Shown here: positions 1 to 11,600 of the stretch, one piece after another | Layout of the letters: each line of letters opens with the position of its first letter | How positions within the stretch are numbered: position 1 is the stretch's first letter | Origin: Hydractinia symbiolongicarpus | Taxonomy: Eukaryota; Cnidaria; Hydrozoa; Anthoathecata; Hydractiniidae | Direction of reading: 5' to 3' | DNA: 64,000 nucleotides | NCBI RefSeq assembly: GCF_029227915.1 | Contig: NC_079878.1 | Coordinates: 3,846,001-3,910,000 of the forward strand | Program-made: the position numbers and the translations under genes | Notes under the pieces: generated by a model | What the model saw: the letters and a program-made list of their open reading frames with translations, nothing else | Databases searched by the model: none | Told to the model about the DNA's origin: nothing

Positions 1-914
1 TTCCGGTAAATCCCGGGCTTGGCCAGTATAGTCAAAAGTATACAAAAAAGTACCCAGGGAGGAAACTCATTTCCCGAACGATTTTTTAATTTATTTTTTC
101 ACCACTAAAACGCATGAGACTTGTAGTTTTCAAAAATGTTTTCATTTTTGATGAGGCGCTGAATAAAAGAAGTTTAATCGCCGGCAAACGAAAACCTGCG
201 ATTTTCCGTAAATCCCGGACTCGGCCCGTATAGTCAAAAGTATACAAAGAAAGTACCCAGGGAGTAAACTCATTTCCAAAACGATTTTTTAAATTATTAT
301 TTCACCACTAAAGCCCATGAGACTTGTAGTTTTTAAAAATGTTTTCATTTTTGATGAGACGCTGAATAAAAGAAGTTTAATTGCCGGCAAACAAAAACCC
401 GCGATTTCCCGTAAATCCCGGGCTTGGCCCGTATAGTCAAAAGTATACAAAGAAAGTACCCAGGGAGTAAACTCATTTCCCGAACGATTTTTTAATTTAT
501 TTTTTCACCACTAAAACGCATGAGACTTGTGGTTTTCAAAAATGTTTTCATTTTTGATGAGGCGCTGAATAAAAGAAGTTTAATCGCCGGCAAACGAAAA
601 CCTGCGATTTCCCGTAAATCCCGGACTCGGCCCGTATAGTCAAAAGTATACAAAGAAAGTACCCAGGGAGTAAACTCATTTCCCAAACGATTTTTTAATT
701 TTTTTTTTTTTACCACTAAAACGCATGAGACTTGTAGTTTTCAAAAATGTTTTCATTTTTGATGAGACGCTTAATGAAAGAGGTTTAATCGCCGGCAAAC
801 GAAAACCCGCGATTTCCCGTAAATCCCGGGCTTGGCCCGTATAGTCGAATGTATACAAAGAAAGTACCCTGTGAGTAAACTCACTTCCAGAACGATTTTT
901 TAAATTATTTTTTC

Positions 915-960
915 ACCACTAAAACGCATAGGATGTTTTCATTTTTGATAAGACGCTGAA
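915..960. repeat. Satellite A unit with 17-bp internal deletion, copy 1
   Basis: Here CGCATAGGA is followed directly by TGTTTTCATTTTTGAT. The 17 bases CTTGTAGTTTTCAAAAA present in the sister unit at about 2,110-2,135 are missing. The same lesion, with the same CATAGGA variant, recurs near 1,521 and 2,518. All three copies therefore descend from one deletion event followed by amplification. Confidence 0.9.
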
Positions 961-1506
961 TAAAAGAAATTTAATGGCCGGCAAACGAAAACCCGCGATT
1001 TCCCGTAAATCCCGGGCTTGGCCCGTATAGTCAAAAGTATACAAAGAAAGTACCCAGGGAGTAAACTCATTTCCCGAACGGTTTTTTAATTTATTTTTTC
1101 ACCACTAAAACGCATGAGAATTGTAGTTTTCAAAAATGTTTTCATTTTTGATGAGGCGCTGAATAAAAGAAGTTTAATCGCCGGAAAACGAAAACCTGCG
1201 ATTTCCCGTAAATCCCAGACTTGGCCCGTATAGTCAAAAGTATACAAAGAAAGTACCCAGGGAGTAAACTCATTTCCCAAACGATTTTTAAAATTTTTTT
1301 ATTACCACTAAAACGCATGAGACTTGTAGTTTTCAAAAATGTTTTCATTTTTGATGAGACGCTTAATGAAAGAGGTTTAATCGCCGGCAAACGAAAACCC
1401 GCGGTTTCCCATAAATCCCGGGCTTGGCCCGTATAGTCGAATGTATACAAAGAAAGTACCCTGTGAGTAAACTCACTTCCAGAACGATTTTTTAAATTAT
1501 TTTTTC

Positions 1507-1552
1507 ATCACTAAAACGCATAGGATGTTTTCATTTTTGATGAGACGCTGAA
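1507..1552. repeat. Satellite A unit with 17-bp internal deletion, copy 2
   Basis: Same CATAGGATGTTTTC deletion junction as at 929, 592 bp downstream. It also carries TTCATCACT in place of TTCACCACT, a change shared with the third copy near 2,505. Confidence 0.9.
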
Positions 1553-2096
1553 GAAAAGAAGTTTAATCGCTGGCAAACGAAAACCCGCAATTTCCCGTAA
1601 ATCCCGGACTTGGCCCGTATAGTCAAAAGTATACAAAAAAAGTACCCAGGGAGTAAACTCATTTCCCGAACGATTTTTTAATTTATTTTTCCACCACTAA
1701 AACGCATGAGACTTGTAGTTTTCAAAAATGTTTTCATTTTTGATGAGGCGCTGAATAAAAGAAGTTTAATCGCCGGCAAACGAAAACCTGCGATTTCCCG
1801 TAAATCCCGGACTTGGCCCGTATAGTCAAAAGTATACAAAGAAAGTACCCAGGGAGTAAACTCATTTCCCAAACGATTTTTAAAATTTTTTTTTACCACT
1901 AAAACGCATGAGACTTGTAGTTTTCAAAAATGTTTTCATTTTTGATGAGACGCTTAATGAAAGAGGTTTAATCGCCGGCAAACGAAAACCCGCGCTTTCC
2001 CGTAAATCCCGGGCTTGGCCCGTATAGTCGAATGTATACAAAGAAAGTACCCTGTGAGTAAACTCACTTCCAGAACGATTTTTTAAATTATTTTTT

Positions 2097-2142
2097 CACC
2101 ACTAAAACGCATAGGACTTGTAGTTTTCAAAAATGTTTTCAT
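2097..2142. repeat. Undeleted CATAGGACTTG sister of the deletion units
   Basis: This unit has the CATAGGA variant typical of the deleted units but keeps the following 17 bases. It is the best visible candidate for the pre-deletion ancestor. It sits where a deleted unit would be expected from the trimer spacing, 592 bp after 1,523. Confidence 0.8.
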
Positions 2143-2503
2143 TTCTGATGAGACGCTGAATAAAAGAAGTTTAATTGCCGGCAAACGAAAACCCGCGATT
2201 TCCCGTAAATCCCGGGCTTGGCCTGTATAGTCAAAAGTATACAAAGAAAGTACCCAGGGAGTAAACTCATTTCCCAAACGATTTTTAAAATTTTTTTTTT
2301 ACCACTAAAACGCATGAGACTTGTAGTTTTCAAAAATGTTTTCATTTTTGATGAGACTCTTAATGAAAGAGGTTTAATCGCCGGCAAACGAAAACCCGCG
2401 GTTTCCCGTAAATCCCGGGCTTGGCCCGTATAGTCGAATGTATACAAAGAAAGTACCCTGTGAGTAAACTCACTTCCAGAACGATTTTTTAAATTATTTT
2501 TTC

Positions 2504-2549
2504 ATCACTAAAACGCATAGGATGTTTTCATTTTTGATGAGACGCTGAA
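2504..2549. repeat. Satellite A unit with 17-bp internal deletion, copy 3
   Basis: Third copy of the CATAGGATGTTTTC junction, again with TTCATCACT just before it. It lies 997 bp from copy 2, one trimer plus two units. Later satellite A units to 5,856 lack the deletion, so the lesion is confined to the left half of the visible array. Confidence 0.9.
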
Positions 2550-3714
2550 TAAAAGAAGTTTTATCGCCGGCAAACGAAAACCCGCGATTTCCCGTAAATC
2601 CCGGGCTTGGCCCGTATAGTCAAAAGTATACAAAGAAAGTACCCAGGGAGTAAACTCATTTCCCGAACGATTTTTTAATTTATTTTTTCACCACTAAAAC
2701 GCATGAGACTTGTAGTTTTCAAAAATGTTTTCATTTTTGATGAGGCGCTGAATAAAAGAAGTTTAATCGCCGGCAAACGAAAACCTGCGATTTCCCGTAA
2801 ATCCCGGACTTGGCCCGTATAGTGAAAAGTATACAAAGAAAGTACCCAGGGAGTAAACTGATTTCCCAAACGATTTTTAAAATTTTTTTTTTACCACTAA
2901 AACGCATGAGACTTGTAGTTTTCAAAAATGTTCTCATTTTTGATGAGACGCTGAATAAAAGAAGTTTAATCGCCGGCAAACGAAAACCCGCGATTTCCCG
3001 TAAATCCCGGGCTTGGCCCGTATAGTCAAAAGTATACAAAGAAAGTACCCAGGGAGTAAACTCATTTCCCGAACGATTTTTTAATTTATTTTTTCACCAC
3101 TAAAACGCATGAGACTTGTAGTTTTCAAAAATGTTTTCATTTTTGATGAGACGCTGAATAAAAAAAGTTTAATCGCCGGCAAACGAAAACCTGCGATTTC
3201 CCGTAAATCCCGGACTCGGCCCGTATAGTCAAAAGTATACAAACAAAGTACCCAGGGAGTAAACTCATTTCCCAAACGATTTTTTAAATTATTATTTCAC
3301 CACTAAAGCCCATGAGACTTGTAGTTTTTAAAAATGTTTTCATTTTTGATGAGACGCTAAATAAAAGAAGTTTAATCGCCGGCAAAAGAAAACCCGCGAT
3401 TTCCCGTAAATCCCGGACTCGGACCGTATAGTCAAAAGTATACAAAGAAAGTACCCAGGGAGTAAACTCATTTCCCGAACGATTTTTTAAATTATTTTTT
3501 CAGCACTAAAACGAATGAGACTTGTAGTTTTCAGAAATGTTTTCATTTTTGATGAGACGCTTAATAAAAGTGGTTTAATCGCCGGCAAATGAAAACCCGC
3601 GATTTCCCGTAAATCCCGGGCTTGGCCCGTATAGTCGAATGTATGCAAAGAAAGTACCCTGTGAGTAAACTCATTTCCAAAACGATTTTTTAAATTATCT
3701 TTTCACCACTAAAA

Positions 3715-5600
3715 CGCATGAGACTTGTAGTTTTCAAAAATGTTTTCATTTTTGATGAGACGCTGAATAAAAGTGGTTTAATCGCCGGCAAAAGAAAACC
3801 CGCGATTTCCCGTAAATCCCGGGCTTGGCCCGTATAGTCTAATGTATACAAAGAAAGTACCCTGTGAGTAAACTCATTTCCAAAACGATTTTTTAAATTA
3901 TCTCTTCACCACTGAAACGCATGAGACTTGCAGTTTTTAAAAATATTTTCATTTTTGATGAGACGCTTAATGAAAGAGGTTTAATCGCCGGCAAACGAAA
4001 TCCCGCGATTTCCCGTAAATCCCGGGCTTGGCCCGTATAGTCGAATGTATGCAAAGAAAGTACCCAGGAAGTAAACTCATTTCCCAAACGATTTTTTAAA
4101 TTTTTTTTTACCACTAAAACGCATGAGATTTGTAGTTTTCAAAAATGTTTTCATTTTTGATGAGACGCTTAATGAAAGATGTTTAATTGCCGGCAAACGA
4201 AAACCCGCGATTTCCCGTAAATCCCGTGCTTGGCCCGTATAGTCGAATGTATACAAAGAAAGTACCCTGTGAGTAAACTCATTTCCAGAACGAATTTTTA
4301 AATTATTTTTTCACCACTAAAACGCATAAGACTTGTAGTTTTCAAAAATGTTTTCATTTTTGATGAGACGCTTAATAAAAGTGGTTTAATCGCCGGCAAA
4401 TGAAAACCCGCGATTTCCCGTTAATCCCGGGCTTGGCCCGTATAGTCGAATGTATGCAAAGAAAGTACCCTGTGAGTAAACTCATTTCCGAAACGATTTT
4501 TTAAATTATCTTTTCACCACTAAAACGCATGAGACTTGTAGTTTTCAAAAATGTTTTCATTTTTGATAAGACGCTGAATAAAAGAAGTTTAATCGCCGGC
4601 AAACCAAAACCTGCGATTTCCCGTAAATCCCGGACTTCGCCCGTATAGTCAAAAGTATACAAAGAAAGTACCCAGGGTGTAAACTCATTTCCCGAACGAT
4701 TTTTTAAATTATTATTTCACCACTAAAGCCCATGAGACTTCCAGTTTTTAAAAATGTTTTCATTTTTGATGAGACGCTGAATAAAAGAAGTTTAATCGCC
4801 GGCAAACGAAATCCCGCGATTTCCCGTAAATCCCGGACTTGGCCCGTATAGTCGAATGTATACAAAAAAAGTACCCAGGGAGTAAACTCATTTCCCGAAC
4901 GATTTTTTAAATTTTTTTTTACCACTAAAACGCATGAGACTTGTAGTTTTCAAAAATGTTTTCATTTTTGTTGAGACGCTGAATAAAAGTGGTTTAATCG
5001 CCGGCAAAAGAAAACCTGCGATTTCCCGTAAATCCCGCGCTTGGCCCGTATAGTCTAATGTATACAAAGAAAGTACCCTGTGAGTAAACTCATTTCCAAA
5101 ACGATTTTTTAAATTATCTCTTCACCACTGAAACGCATGAGACTTGCAGTTTTTAAAAATATTTTCATTTTTGATGAGACGCTTAATGAAAGAGGTTTAA
5201 TCGCCGGCAAACGAAATCCCGCGATTTCCCGTAAGTCCCGGGCTTGGCCCGTATAGTCGAATGTATACAAAGAAAGTACCCAGGAAGTAAATTCATTTCC
5301 CAAACGATTTTTTAAACTTTTTTTTACCACTAAAACGCATGAGATTTGTAGTTTTCAAAAATGTTTTCATTTTTGATGAGACGCTTAATGAAAGAGGTTT
5401 AATTGCCGGCAAACGAAAACCCGCGATTTCCCGTAAATCCCGGGCTTGGCCCGTATAGTCGAATGTATACAAAGAAAGTACCCTGTGAGTAAACTCATTT
5501 CCAGAACAAATTTTTAAATTATTTTTTCACCACTAAAACGCATAAGACTTGTAGTTTTCAAAAATGTTTTCATTTTTGATGAGACGCTGAATAAAAGAAG
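3715..5600. repeat. Satellite A duplication with 1,216-bp offset
   Basis: Units at 3722, 3925, 4127 and 4330 match those at 4938, 5141, 5343 and 5546, each exactly 1,216 bp away (six units). Shared private variants include AAAAGTGGTTTAATCGCC with GGCAAAAGAAAACC, the GTCTAATGTATAC form, ATCTCTTCACCACTGAAACG, GAGATTTGTAG and CATAAGACTTG. The match is lost after about 5,580: the unit at 5749 does not match the unit at 4533. Confidence 0.8.
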
Positions 5601-5852
5601 TTTAATCGCCGGCAAACGAAAACCTGCGATTTCCCGTAAATCCCGGGCTTGTCCCGTATATTCAAATGTATACAAAGAAAGTACCCAGGAAATAAACTCA
5701 TTTCCTGAACTATTTTTTAATTTTTTTTTTTACCACTAAAACGCATGAGACTTGTAGTTTTCAAAAATGTTTTCATTTTTGATGAGACGCTTAATGAAAG
5801 AGGTTTAATCGCCGGCAAACAAAAACCCGCGACTTCCCGTAAAACCCGGGCT

Positions 5853-5856
5853 TGTC
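5853..5856. other. Junction between satellites A and B
   Basis: Satellite A reads CCCGTAAAACCCGGGCTTG up to here, and satellite B begins with TCAAATTAAGAAGAATG. The preceding A unit has the variant GGGCTTGTCCCG at 5645-5655, and B units normally read CAATCATGTCAAATTAAG. TGTC at 5853-5856 therefore fits either side. Both arrays are in the same orientation throughout, and nothing lies between them. The first B unit carries several private substitutions but is otherwise ordinary. A collapsed or misjoined assembly could also produce such a joint. Confidence 0.9.
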
Positions 5857-6130
5857 AAATTAAGAAGAATGTTTTTTCTTGGAGTCCAATTGTCTCATTT
5901 ATCACATTTATCAGGTCACAGTCCAAAGTTCGTTCAATTAAGTCCCACCGTCAATGGTTTCACTGTTAAAGGCGATGCAACCTAGTAATATCAGAAAAAT
6001 ATCGCTAAATAGATGTTGGTACGAATATGTGACGCAACCGTTGTAACTCAAACTGACTGATACCGCTAGAACGTCATTGAAATATAGTTGTTGAAACTGT
6101 CTCTATTTCTTCAGCTCGCGATAACGGCTA
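5857..6130. repeat. First satellite B unit next to the A junction
   Basis: This unit has normal B order and length but several private changes: a GTTTTTTCTTGG tract, GTTCGTTCAATT, CAATGGTTTC, AAAGGCGATG, AATAGATG and AAACTGACTG. A modest excess of private changes at an array edge fits reduced homogenisation there. It is far from the decay often seen at old array borders. Confidence 0.7.
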
Positions 6131-8198
6131 GGATTGGTTCCACAGTAAAAAATGACTTATTTATCTCAATTCTTAAATGAAGCACTTCCACAGCGCCCAG
6201 TTCAATCGCTGAGTTTCAACAAACAAGTCAAGGTAAGAAGAATGCTTTTTCTTGGAGTCCAGTTGGCTCACTTATCACATTTATAAGGTCACCAGCCAAA
6301 GTTAGTTAAATTAAGTCCCACAGGCAATCATTTCATTGTTAAAAGCGATATAACTTAGTAATATCGGAAAAATGTCACTAAATACATGTTGGTACGAATA
6401 CTTGACGCAACCGTTGTATCTCAAACGGATTGATACCACCAAGAAGTCAATGAGATGTAGTTTTAGAGAATGTCTCTTTTTCTTCAGTGCGTGCTAACGG
6501 CCAGGATAGGATTGGTTCCACAGTAAAAAAAGACTTATTTATCTAAATTTTTGAAAACAGCGCTACCACAGAGCATAGTGTACTCGCTGAATTCCAGCAT
6601 TCATGTCAAATTAAGAAGAATGTTATTCCTTGGAGTCCAATTGGCTCATTTAATGCATTTATAAGGTCACAGTCCAGAATCAGTTCAATTAAGTCCCACA
6701 GTCAATCGTTTCACTGTTAAAAGCGATGCAACCTAGTGATATCGGAAAAATATCGCTAAATACATGTTGGCACAGATATGTGACGCAACCGTTGTAACTC
6801 AAACGGACTGATACCGTTAGAAAGTAATTGAAATGTACTTTTTGAAGCTGTCACTCTTTCTTCAGTGCGCGATAACGGCTAGGATTGGTCCCACAGTAAA
6901 AAATGACTTATTTATTTAAATTTTAAAATGAAACGCTACCACAGCGCCCAGTGTAATCGCTCAGTTCTGGCAATCATGTGGAATTAAGAAGAATGTTATT
7001 CCTTGGAGTCCAATTGGCTCATTTATTACATTTATAAGGTCGCAGTCCAGAATCAGTTCAATTAAGTCCCACAGTCAATCGTTTCACTGTTAAAAGCGAT
7101 GCAACCTAGTAATAGCGGAAAAATATCGCTAAATACATGTTGGTACGAATATGTGACGCAACCGTTGTAACTCAAACGGACTGATACCGCCAGAACGTCA
7201 TTGAAATGTAGTTGTTGAAACTGTCTCTATTTCTTCAGCTCGCGATAACGGCTAGGATTGGTTCCACAGTAAAAAATGACTTATTTATCTCAATTTTTAA
7301 ATGAAGCACTTCCACAGCGCCCAGTGTAATCGCTGAGTTTCAACAAACAAGTCAAGGTAAGAAGAATGTTATTTCTTGGAGTTCAGTTGGCTCACTTATC
7401 ACATTTATAAGGTCACCAGCCAAAGTTAGTTAAATTAAGTCCCACAGGCAATCATTTCATTGTTAAAAGCGATATAACTTAGTATTATCGGAAAAATGTC
7501 ACTAAATACATGTTGGTACGAATACTTGACGCAACCGTTGTATCTCAAACGGATTGATACCACCAAGAAGTCAATGAGATGTAGTTTTAGAGAATGTCTC
7601 TTTTTCTTCAGTGCGTGCTAACGGCCAGGATAGGATTGGTTCCACAGTAAAAAAAGACTTATTTATCTAAATTTTTAAAAACAGCGCTACCACAGAGCAT
7701 AGTGTACTCGCTGAATTCCAGCAATCATGTCAAATTAAGAAGAATGTTATTCCTTGGAGTCCAATTGGCTCATTTATTGTATTTATAAGGTCACAGTTCA
7801 GAATCAGTTCAATTAAGTCCCACAGTCAATCGTTTCACTGTTAAAAGCGATGCAACCAAGTGATATCGGAAAAATATCGCTAAATACATGTTGGCACAAA
7901 TATGTGACGCAACTGTTGTAACTCAAACGGACTGATACCGTTAGAAAGTAATTGAAATGTAGTTTTTGAAGCTGTCGCTATTTCTTCAGCGCGCGATAAC
8001 GGCTAGGATTGGTCCCACAGTAAAAAATGACTTATTTATTTTAATTTTAAAATGAAACGCTACCACAGCGCCTAGTGTAATCGCTCAGTTCTGGCAATCA
8101 TGTCAAATTAAGAAGAATGTTATTTCTTGAAGTCCAATTGTCTCCCTTTCACATTTATAAGGTCACAGTCCAAAATCAGTTCAATTAAGTCCCACAGT

Positions 8199-8222
8199 CA
8201 ATCGCTTCGCTGTTAAAAGCGA
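8199..8222. other. ATCGCTT / AAGCGAT dyad (representative)
   Basis: Units with the CAATCGCTTC variant hold a 7-bp inverted repeat, ATCGCTT and AAGCGAT, separated by nine bases (CGCTGTTAA here). Other subfamilies have ATCGTTT or ATCATTT in the left arm, which weakens it. It lies in the other half of the B unit from the GCGCT dyad, at the matching TTAAAAGCG landmark. Confidence 0.55.
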
Positions 8223-8416
8223 TGCAACCTAGTAATAGCGAACAATATCGCTAAATACTATTGGTACGAATATGTGACGCAACCGTTTTAATTCAAACGG
8301 ACTGATACCGCTAGAAATTCTTTGAAATGTAGTTTTTGAAACTGTCTCTATTTCTTCAGCGCGAACTAACGGCTGGGATTGGTCCCACAGTAAAAAATGA
8401 CTTACTTAACTTAATT

Positions 8417-8443
8417 TTTAAATGAAACGCTACCACAGCGCCC
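8417..8443. other. Short dyad ending the TTTAAAT tract (representative)
   Basis: Most B units carry CGCTACCACAGCG or GCGCTTCCACAGCGC: a 4-5-bp inverted repeat around a 5-base centre (ACCAC or TCCAC). The CAGAGCATAG subfamily breaks one pair. The unit type near 41,335 and 48,140 reads GTGCTACCACAGCAC, where both arms changed and pairing is kept. Many TTCC-type units also contain the palindrome GAAGCGCTTC. I assign no function. Confidence 0.6.
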
Positions 8444-8699
8444 AGTGCAATCGCTAACTTCCAGCCATCATGTCAAATTAAGAAGATTGTTACTTCTTGT
8501 AGTCAACCTGGCTCATTTATCACATTTGTAAGGTCAAAGTCCAAAATCAGTTCAATTAAATCCCACAGTCAAACGTTTCACTGTTAAAAGCGATGCAACC
8601 TAGTAACATCCAAATACTATCGCTAAATACATGTTGGTACGAATATGTGACCCAACCGTTGTAACTCAAACGGACTGACACCGTTAGAAAGTCAATGAA

Positions 8700-11600
8700 A
8701 TGTAGTTTTTGAAACTGTCTCTATTTCTTCAGCGCGCGATAACCGCTAGGATTGGTCCCATAGTAAAAAATGACTTATTTATCTAAATTTTTAAATGAAG
8801 CGCTTCCACAGCGCCCCCGTGTAATCGCTGATTTTCAACAATCATGTCAAAGTGAGAAGAATATTATTTCTTGGAGTCCAGTTGGCTCACTTATCACATT
8901 TATAAGGTCACAGGCCAAATATAGTTCAGTTAAGTCCCACAGTCAATCATTTTATTGTTAAAAGCGATATATCTTAGTAATATCGGAAAATTGTCAGTAA
9001 ATACATGTTCGTACGAATATGTGACGCAGCCGTTGTATCTCAAACGGATTGATACTGCCACGAAGTCAATGAGATTTAGTTTTTGAGAATGTCTCTATTT
9101 CTTCAGTGCGTGCTAACGGACAGGATTGGTCCCACAGTAAAGAGGACTTATTTATCTAAATATTTAAAAAAAGCGCTACCACAGAGCATAGTGTACTCGC
9201 TGAATCCAAGAAATCATGTCGAATTAAGAAGAATGATATTTCTTGTAGTCAAACTGGCACATTTATCACATTTATAACGTCAAAGTCCAAAATCAGTTCA
9301 ATTAAGTCCCACAGTCAAACGTTTCACTGTTAAAAGCGATGCAACCTAGTAATATCTAAAAAATATCGCTAAATACAAGTTTGCACGAATGTGTGACCCA
9401 ACTGTTGTAACTCAAACGGACTGACACCGTTAGAAAGTAAGTGAGATGTAGTTTTTGAAACTGTCACTCTCTCTTCAGCACGCCATAACGGCTAGGATTG
9501 GTCCGACAGTAAAGATTGACTTATTTATTTAAATTTTTAAATGAAACGCTACCACAGCGCCCAGTGTAATCGCTGAGTTCCGGCAATCATGTCAAATTAA
9601 GAGGAATGTTATTTCTTGGAGTCCAATTGTCTCATTTATCACGTTTATCAGGTCACAGTCTAAAGTTAGTTCAATTAAGTCCCACCGTCAATCGTTTCAT
9701 TGTTAAAAGCGATGCAACCTAGTTATATCAAAAACATATCGCTAAATACATGTTGGTACGAATATGTGACCCAACCGTTGTAAATCAAACGGACTGACAC
9801 CGTTAGAAAGTCAGTGAAATGTCGTATTTGAAACTGTCTCTATTTCTTCAGTGCGCGCTAACTGTTAGGATTGGTCCCACAGTAAAAACTGAATTTTTTA
9901 TCTTAATTTTTAAATGAAGCGCTACCACAGCGCCCAGTGTAATCGCTGAGTTTCGGCAATCATGTCAAATTAAGAAGAATGTTATTTCTTGAAGTCCAAT
10001 TGTCTCCCTTTCACATTTATAAGGTCACAGTCCAAAATCAGTTCAATTAAGTCCCACAGTCAATCGCTTCACTGTTAAAAGCGATGCAACCTAGTAATAG
10101 CGAACAATATCGCTAAATACATGTTGGTACGAATATGTGACGCAACCGTTGTAACTCAAACGGACTGATACCGCTAGAAAGTCATTGAAATGTAGTTTTT
10201 GAAACTGTCTCTATTTCTTCAGCGCGCGATAACCGCTAGGATTGGTCCCATAGTAAAAAATGACTTATTTAGCTAAATTTTTTAATGAAGCGCTTCCACA
10301 GCGCCCCGTGTAATCGCTGATTTCCAACAATCATGTCAAAGTGAGAAAAATATTATTTCTTGGAGTCCAGTTGGCTCACTTATCACATTTATAAGGTCAC
10401 AGGCCAAATATAGTTCAGTTAAGTCCCACAGTCAATCATTTTATTGTTAAAAGCGATATATCTTAGTAATATCGGAAAATTGTCAGTAAATACATGTTCG
10501 TACGAATATGTGACGCAGCCGTTGTATCTCAAACGGATTGATACCGCCACGAAGTCAATGAGATTTAGTTTTTGAGAATGTCTCTATTTCTTCAGTGCGT
10601 GCTAACGGACACGATTGGTCCCACAGTAAAAAGGACTTATTTATCTAAATATTTAAAAAAAGCGCTACCACAGAGCATAGTGTACTCGCTGAATCAAAGA
10701 AATCATGTCAAATTAAGAAGAATGTTATTTCTTGTAGTCAAACTGGCACATTTATCACATTTATAAGGTCAAAGTCCAAAATCAGTTCAATTAAGTCCCA
10801 CAGTCAAACGTTTCGCTGTTAAAAGCGATGCAACCTAGTAATATCTGAAAAATATCGCTAAATACAAGTTGGCACGAATATGTGACCCAACTGTTGTAAC
10901 TCAAACGGACTGACACCGTTAGAAAGTAAGTGAGATGTAGTTTTTGAAACTGTCGCTCTCTCTTCAGCACGCCATAACGGCTAGGATTGGTCCGACAGTA
11001 AAGATTGACTTATTTATTTAAATTTTTAAATGAAACGCTACCACAGCGACCAGTGTAATCGCTGAGTTCCGGCAATCATGTCAAATTAAGAGGAATGTTA
11101 TTTCTTGGAGTCCAATTGTCTCATTTATCACGTTTATCAGGTCACAGTCTAAAATTAGTTCAATTAAGTCCCACAGTCAATCGTTTCACTGTTAAAAGCG
11201 TTGCAACCTAGTTATATCAAAAACATATCGCTAAATACATGTTGGTACGAATATGTGACCCAACCGTTGTAAATCAAACGGACTGACACCGTTAGAAAGT
11301 CAGTGAAATATCGTATTTGAAACTGTCTCTATTTCTTCAGCGCGCGCTAACGGTTAGGATTGGTCCCACAGTAAAAACTGAATTTTTTATCTTAATTTTT
11401 AAATGAAGCGCTACCACAGCGCCCAGTGTAATCGCTGAGTTTCGGCAATCATGTCAAATTAAGAAGAATGTTATTTCTTGAAGTCCAATTGTCTCCCTTT
11501 CACATTTATAAGGTCACAGTCCAAAATCAGTTCAATTAAGTCCCACAGTCAATCGCTTCACTGTTAAAAGCGATGCAACCTAGTAATAGCGAACAATATC

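Larger units (their letters stand above)
700..2910. repeat. Satellite A three-unit higher-order repeat, 592 bp
   Basis: Three distinct unit types recur as a set: a long-poly-T type with GACGCTTAATGAAAG, a type with a 17-bp deletion, and a type with GAGGCGCTGAATAAAAG. The deletion type occurs at about 931, 1523 and 2520. The first pair is 592 bp apart, which equals 203+202+187. The second pair is 997 bp apart, which is 592 plus two extra units. Units at 1912 and 2115 interrupt the regular trimers. The pattern is seen directly. Its origin by unequal exchange is inferred. Confidence 0.85.
1..5856. repeat. Satellite A tandem array (about 203-bp unit)
   Basis: Head-to-tail array of one unit. Measured at the first base of the GAC in CATGAGACTTGTAG, or its equivalent in variants, units fall at 118, 321, 524, 729, 931, 1118, 1321, 1523, 1710, 1912, 2115, 2318, 2520, 2707, 2910, 3113, 3316, 3519, 3722, 3925, 4127, 4330, 4533, 4736, 4938, 5141, 5343, 5546 and 5749. 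That is 29 units, spaced 202-205 bp except after the three units with a 17-bp deletion. In order, each unit has a T-rich tract, CACCACTAAAACGCATGAG, an AT-rich stretch with TTTCATTTTTGATGAG, AATCGCCGGCAAACG, TCCCGTAAATCCCGGG, a GTATAC palindrome and GTAAACTCATTTCC. The array begins mid-unit at base 1, so it extends to the left. No gene or transposon interrupts it. Species and family are not recognised. Confidence 0.97.

Noticed and set aside
690-715. Long T tract in satellite A (about 690-711) as a terminator or polyA remnant of a retroelement
   Set aside because: The tract lies at a fixed place in every A unit and varies by a base or two, as expected from slippage. No target-site duplication or element body is present.
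1142-3039. Repeated minus-strand open frames of 102 codons (1142-1450, 2139-2447, 2731-3039) and related 64-74-codon frames across satellite A
   Set aside because: They recur at the satellite trimer spacing (592 and 997 bp) and cross unit borders. A 203-bp unit is not a multiple of three, so no frame can continue. There is no coding-like conservation.
1-5856. CENP-B-box-like sequence in satellite A (TCCCGTAAATCCCGGG)
   Set aside because: It does not fit the required TTCG, A and CGGG spacing on either strand. No B unit carries the motif either.
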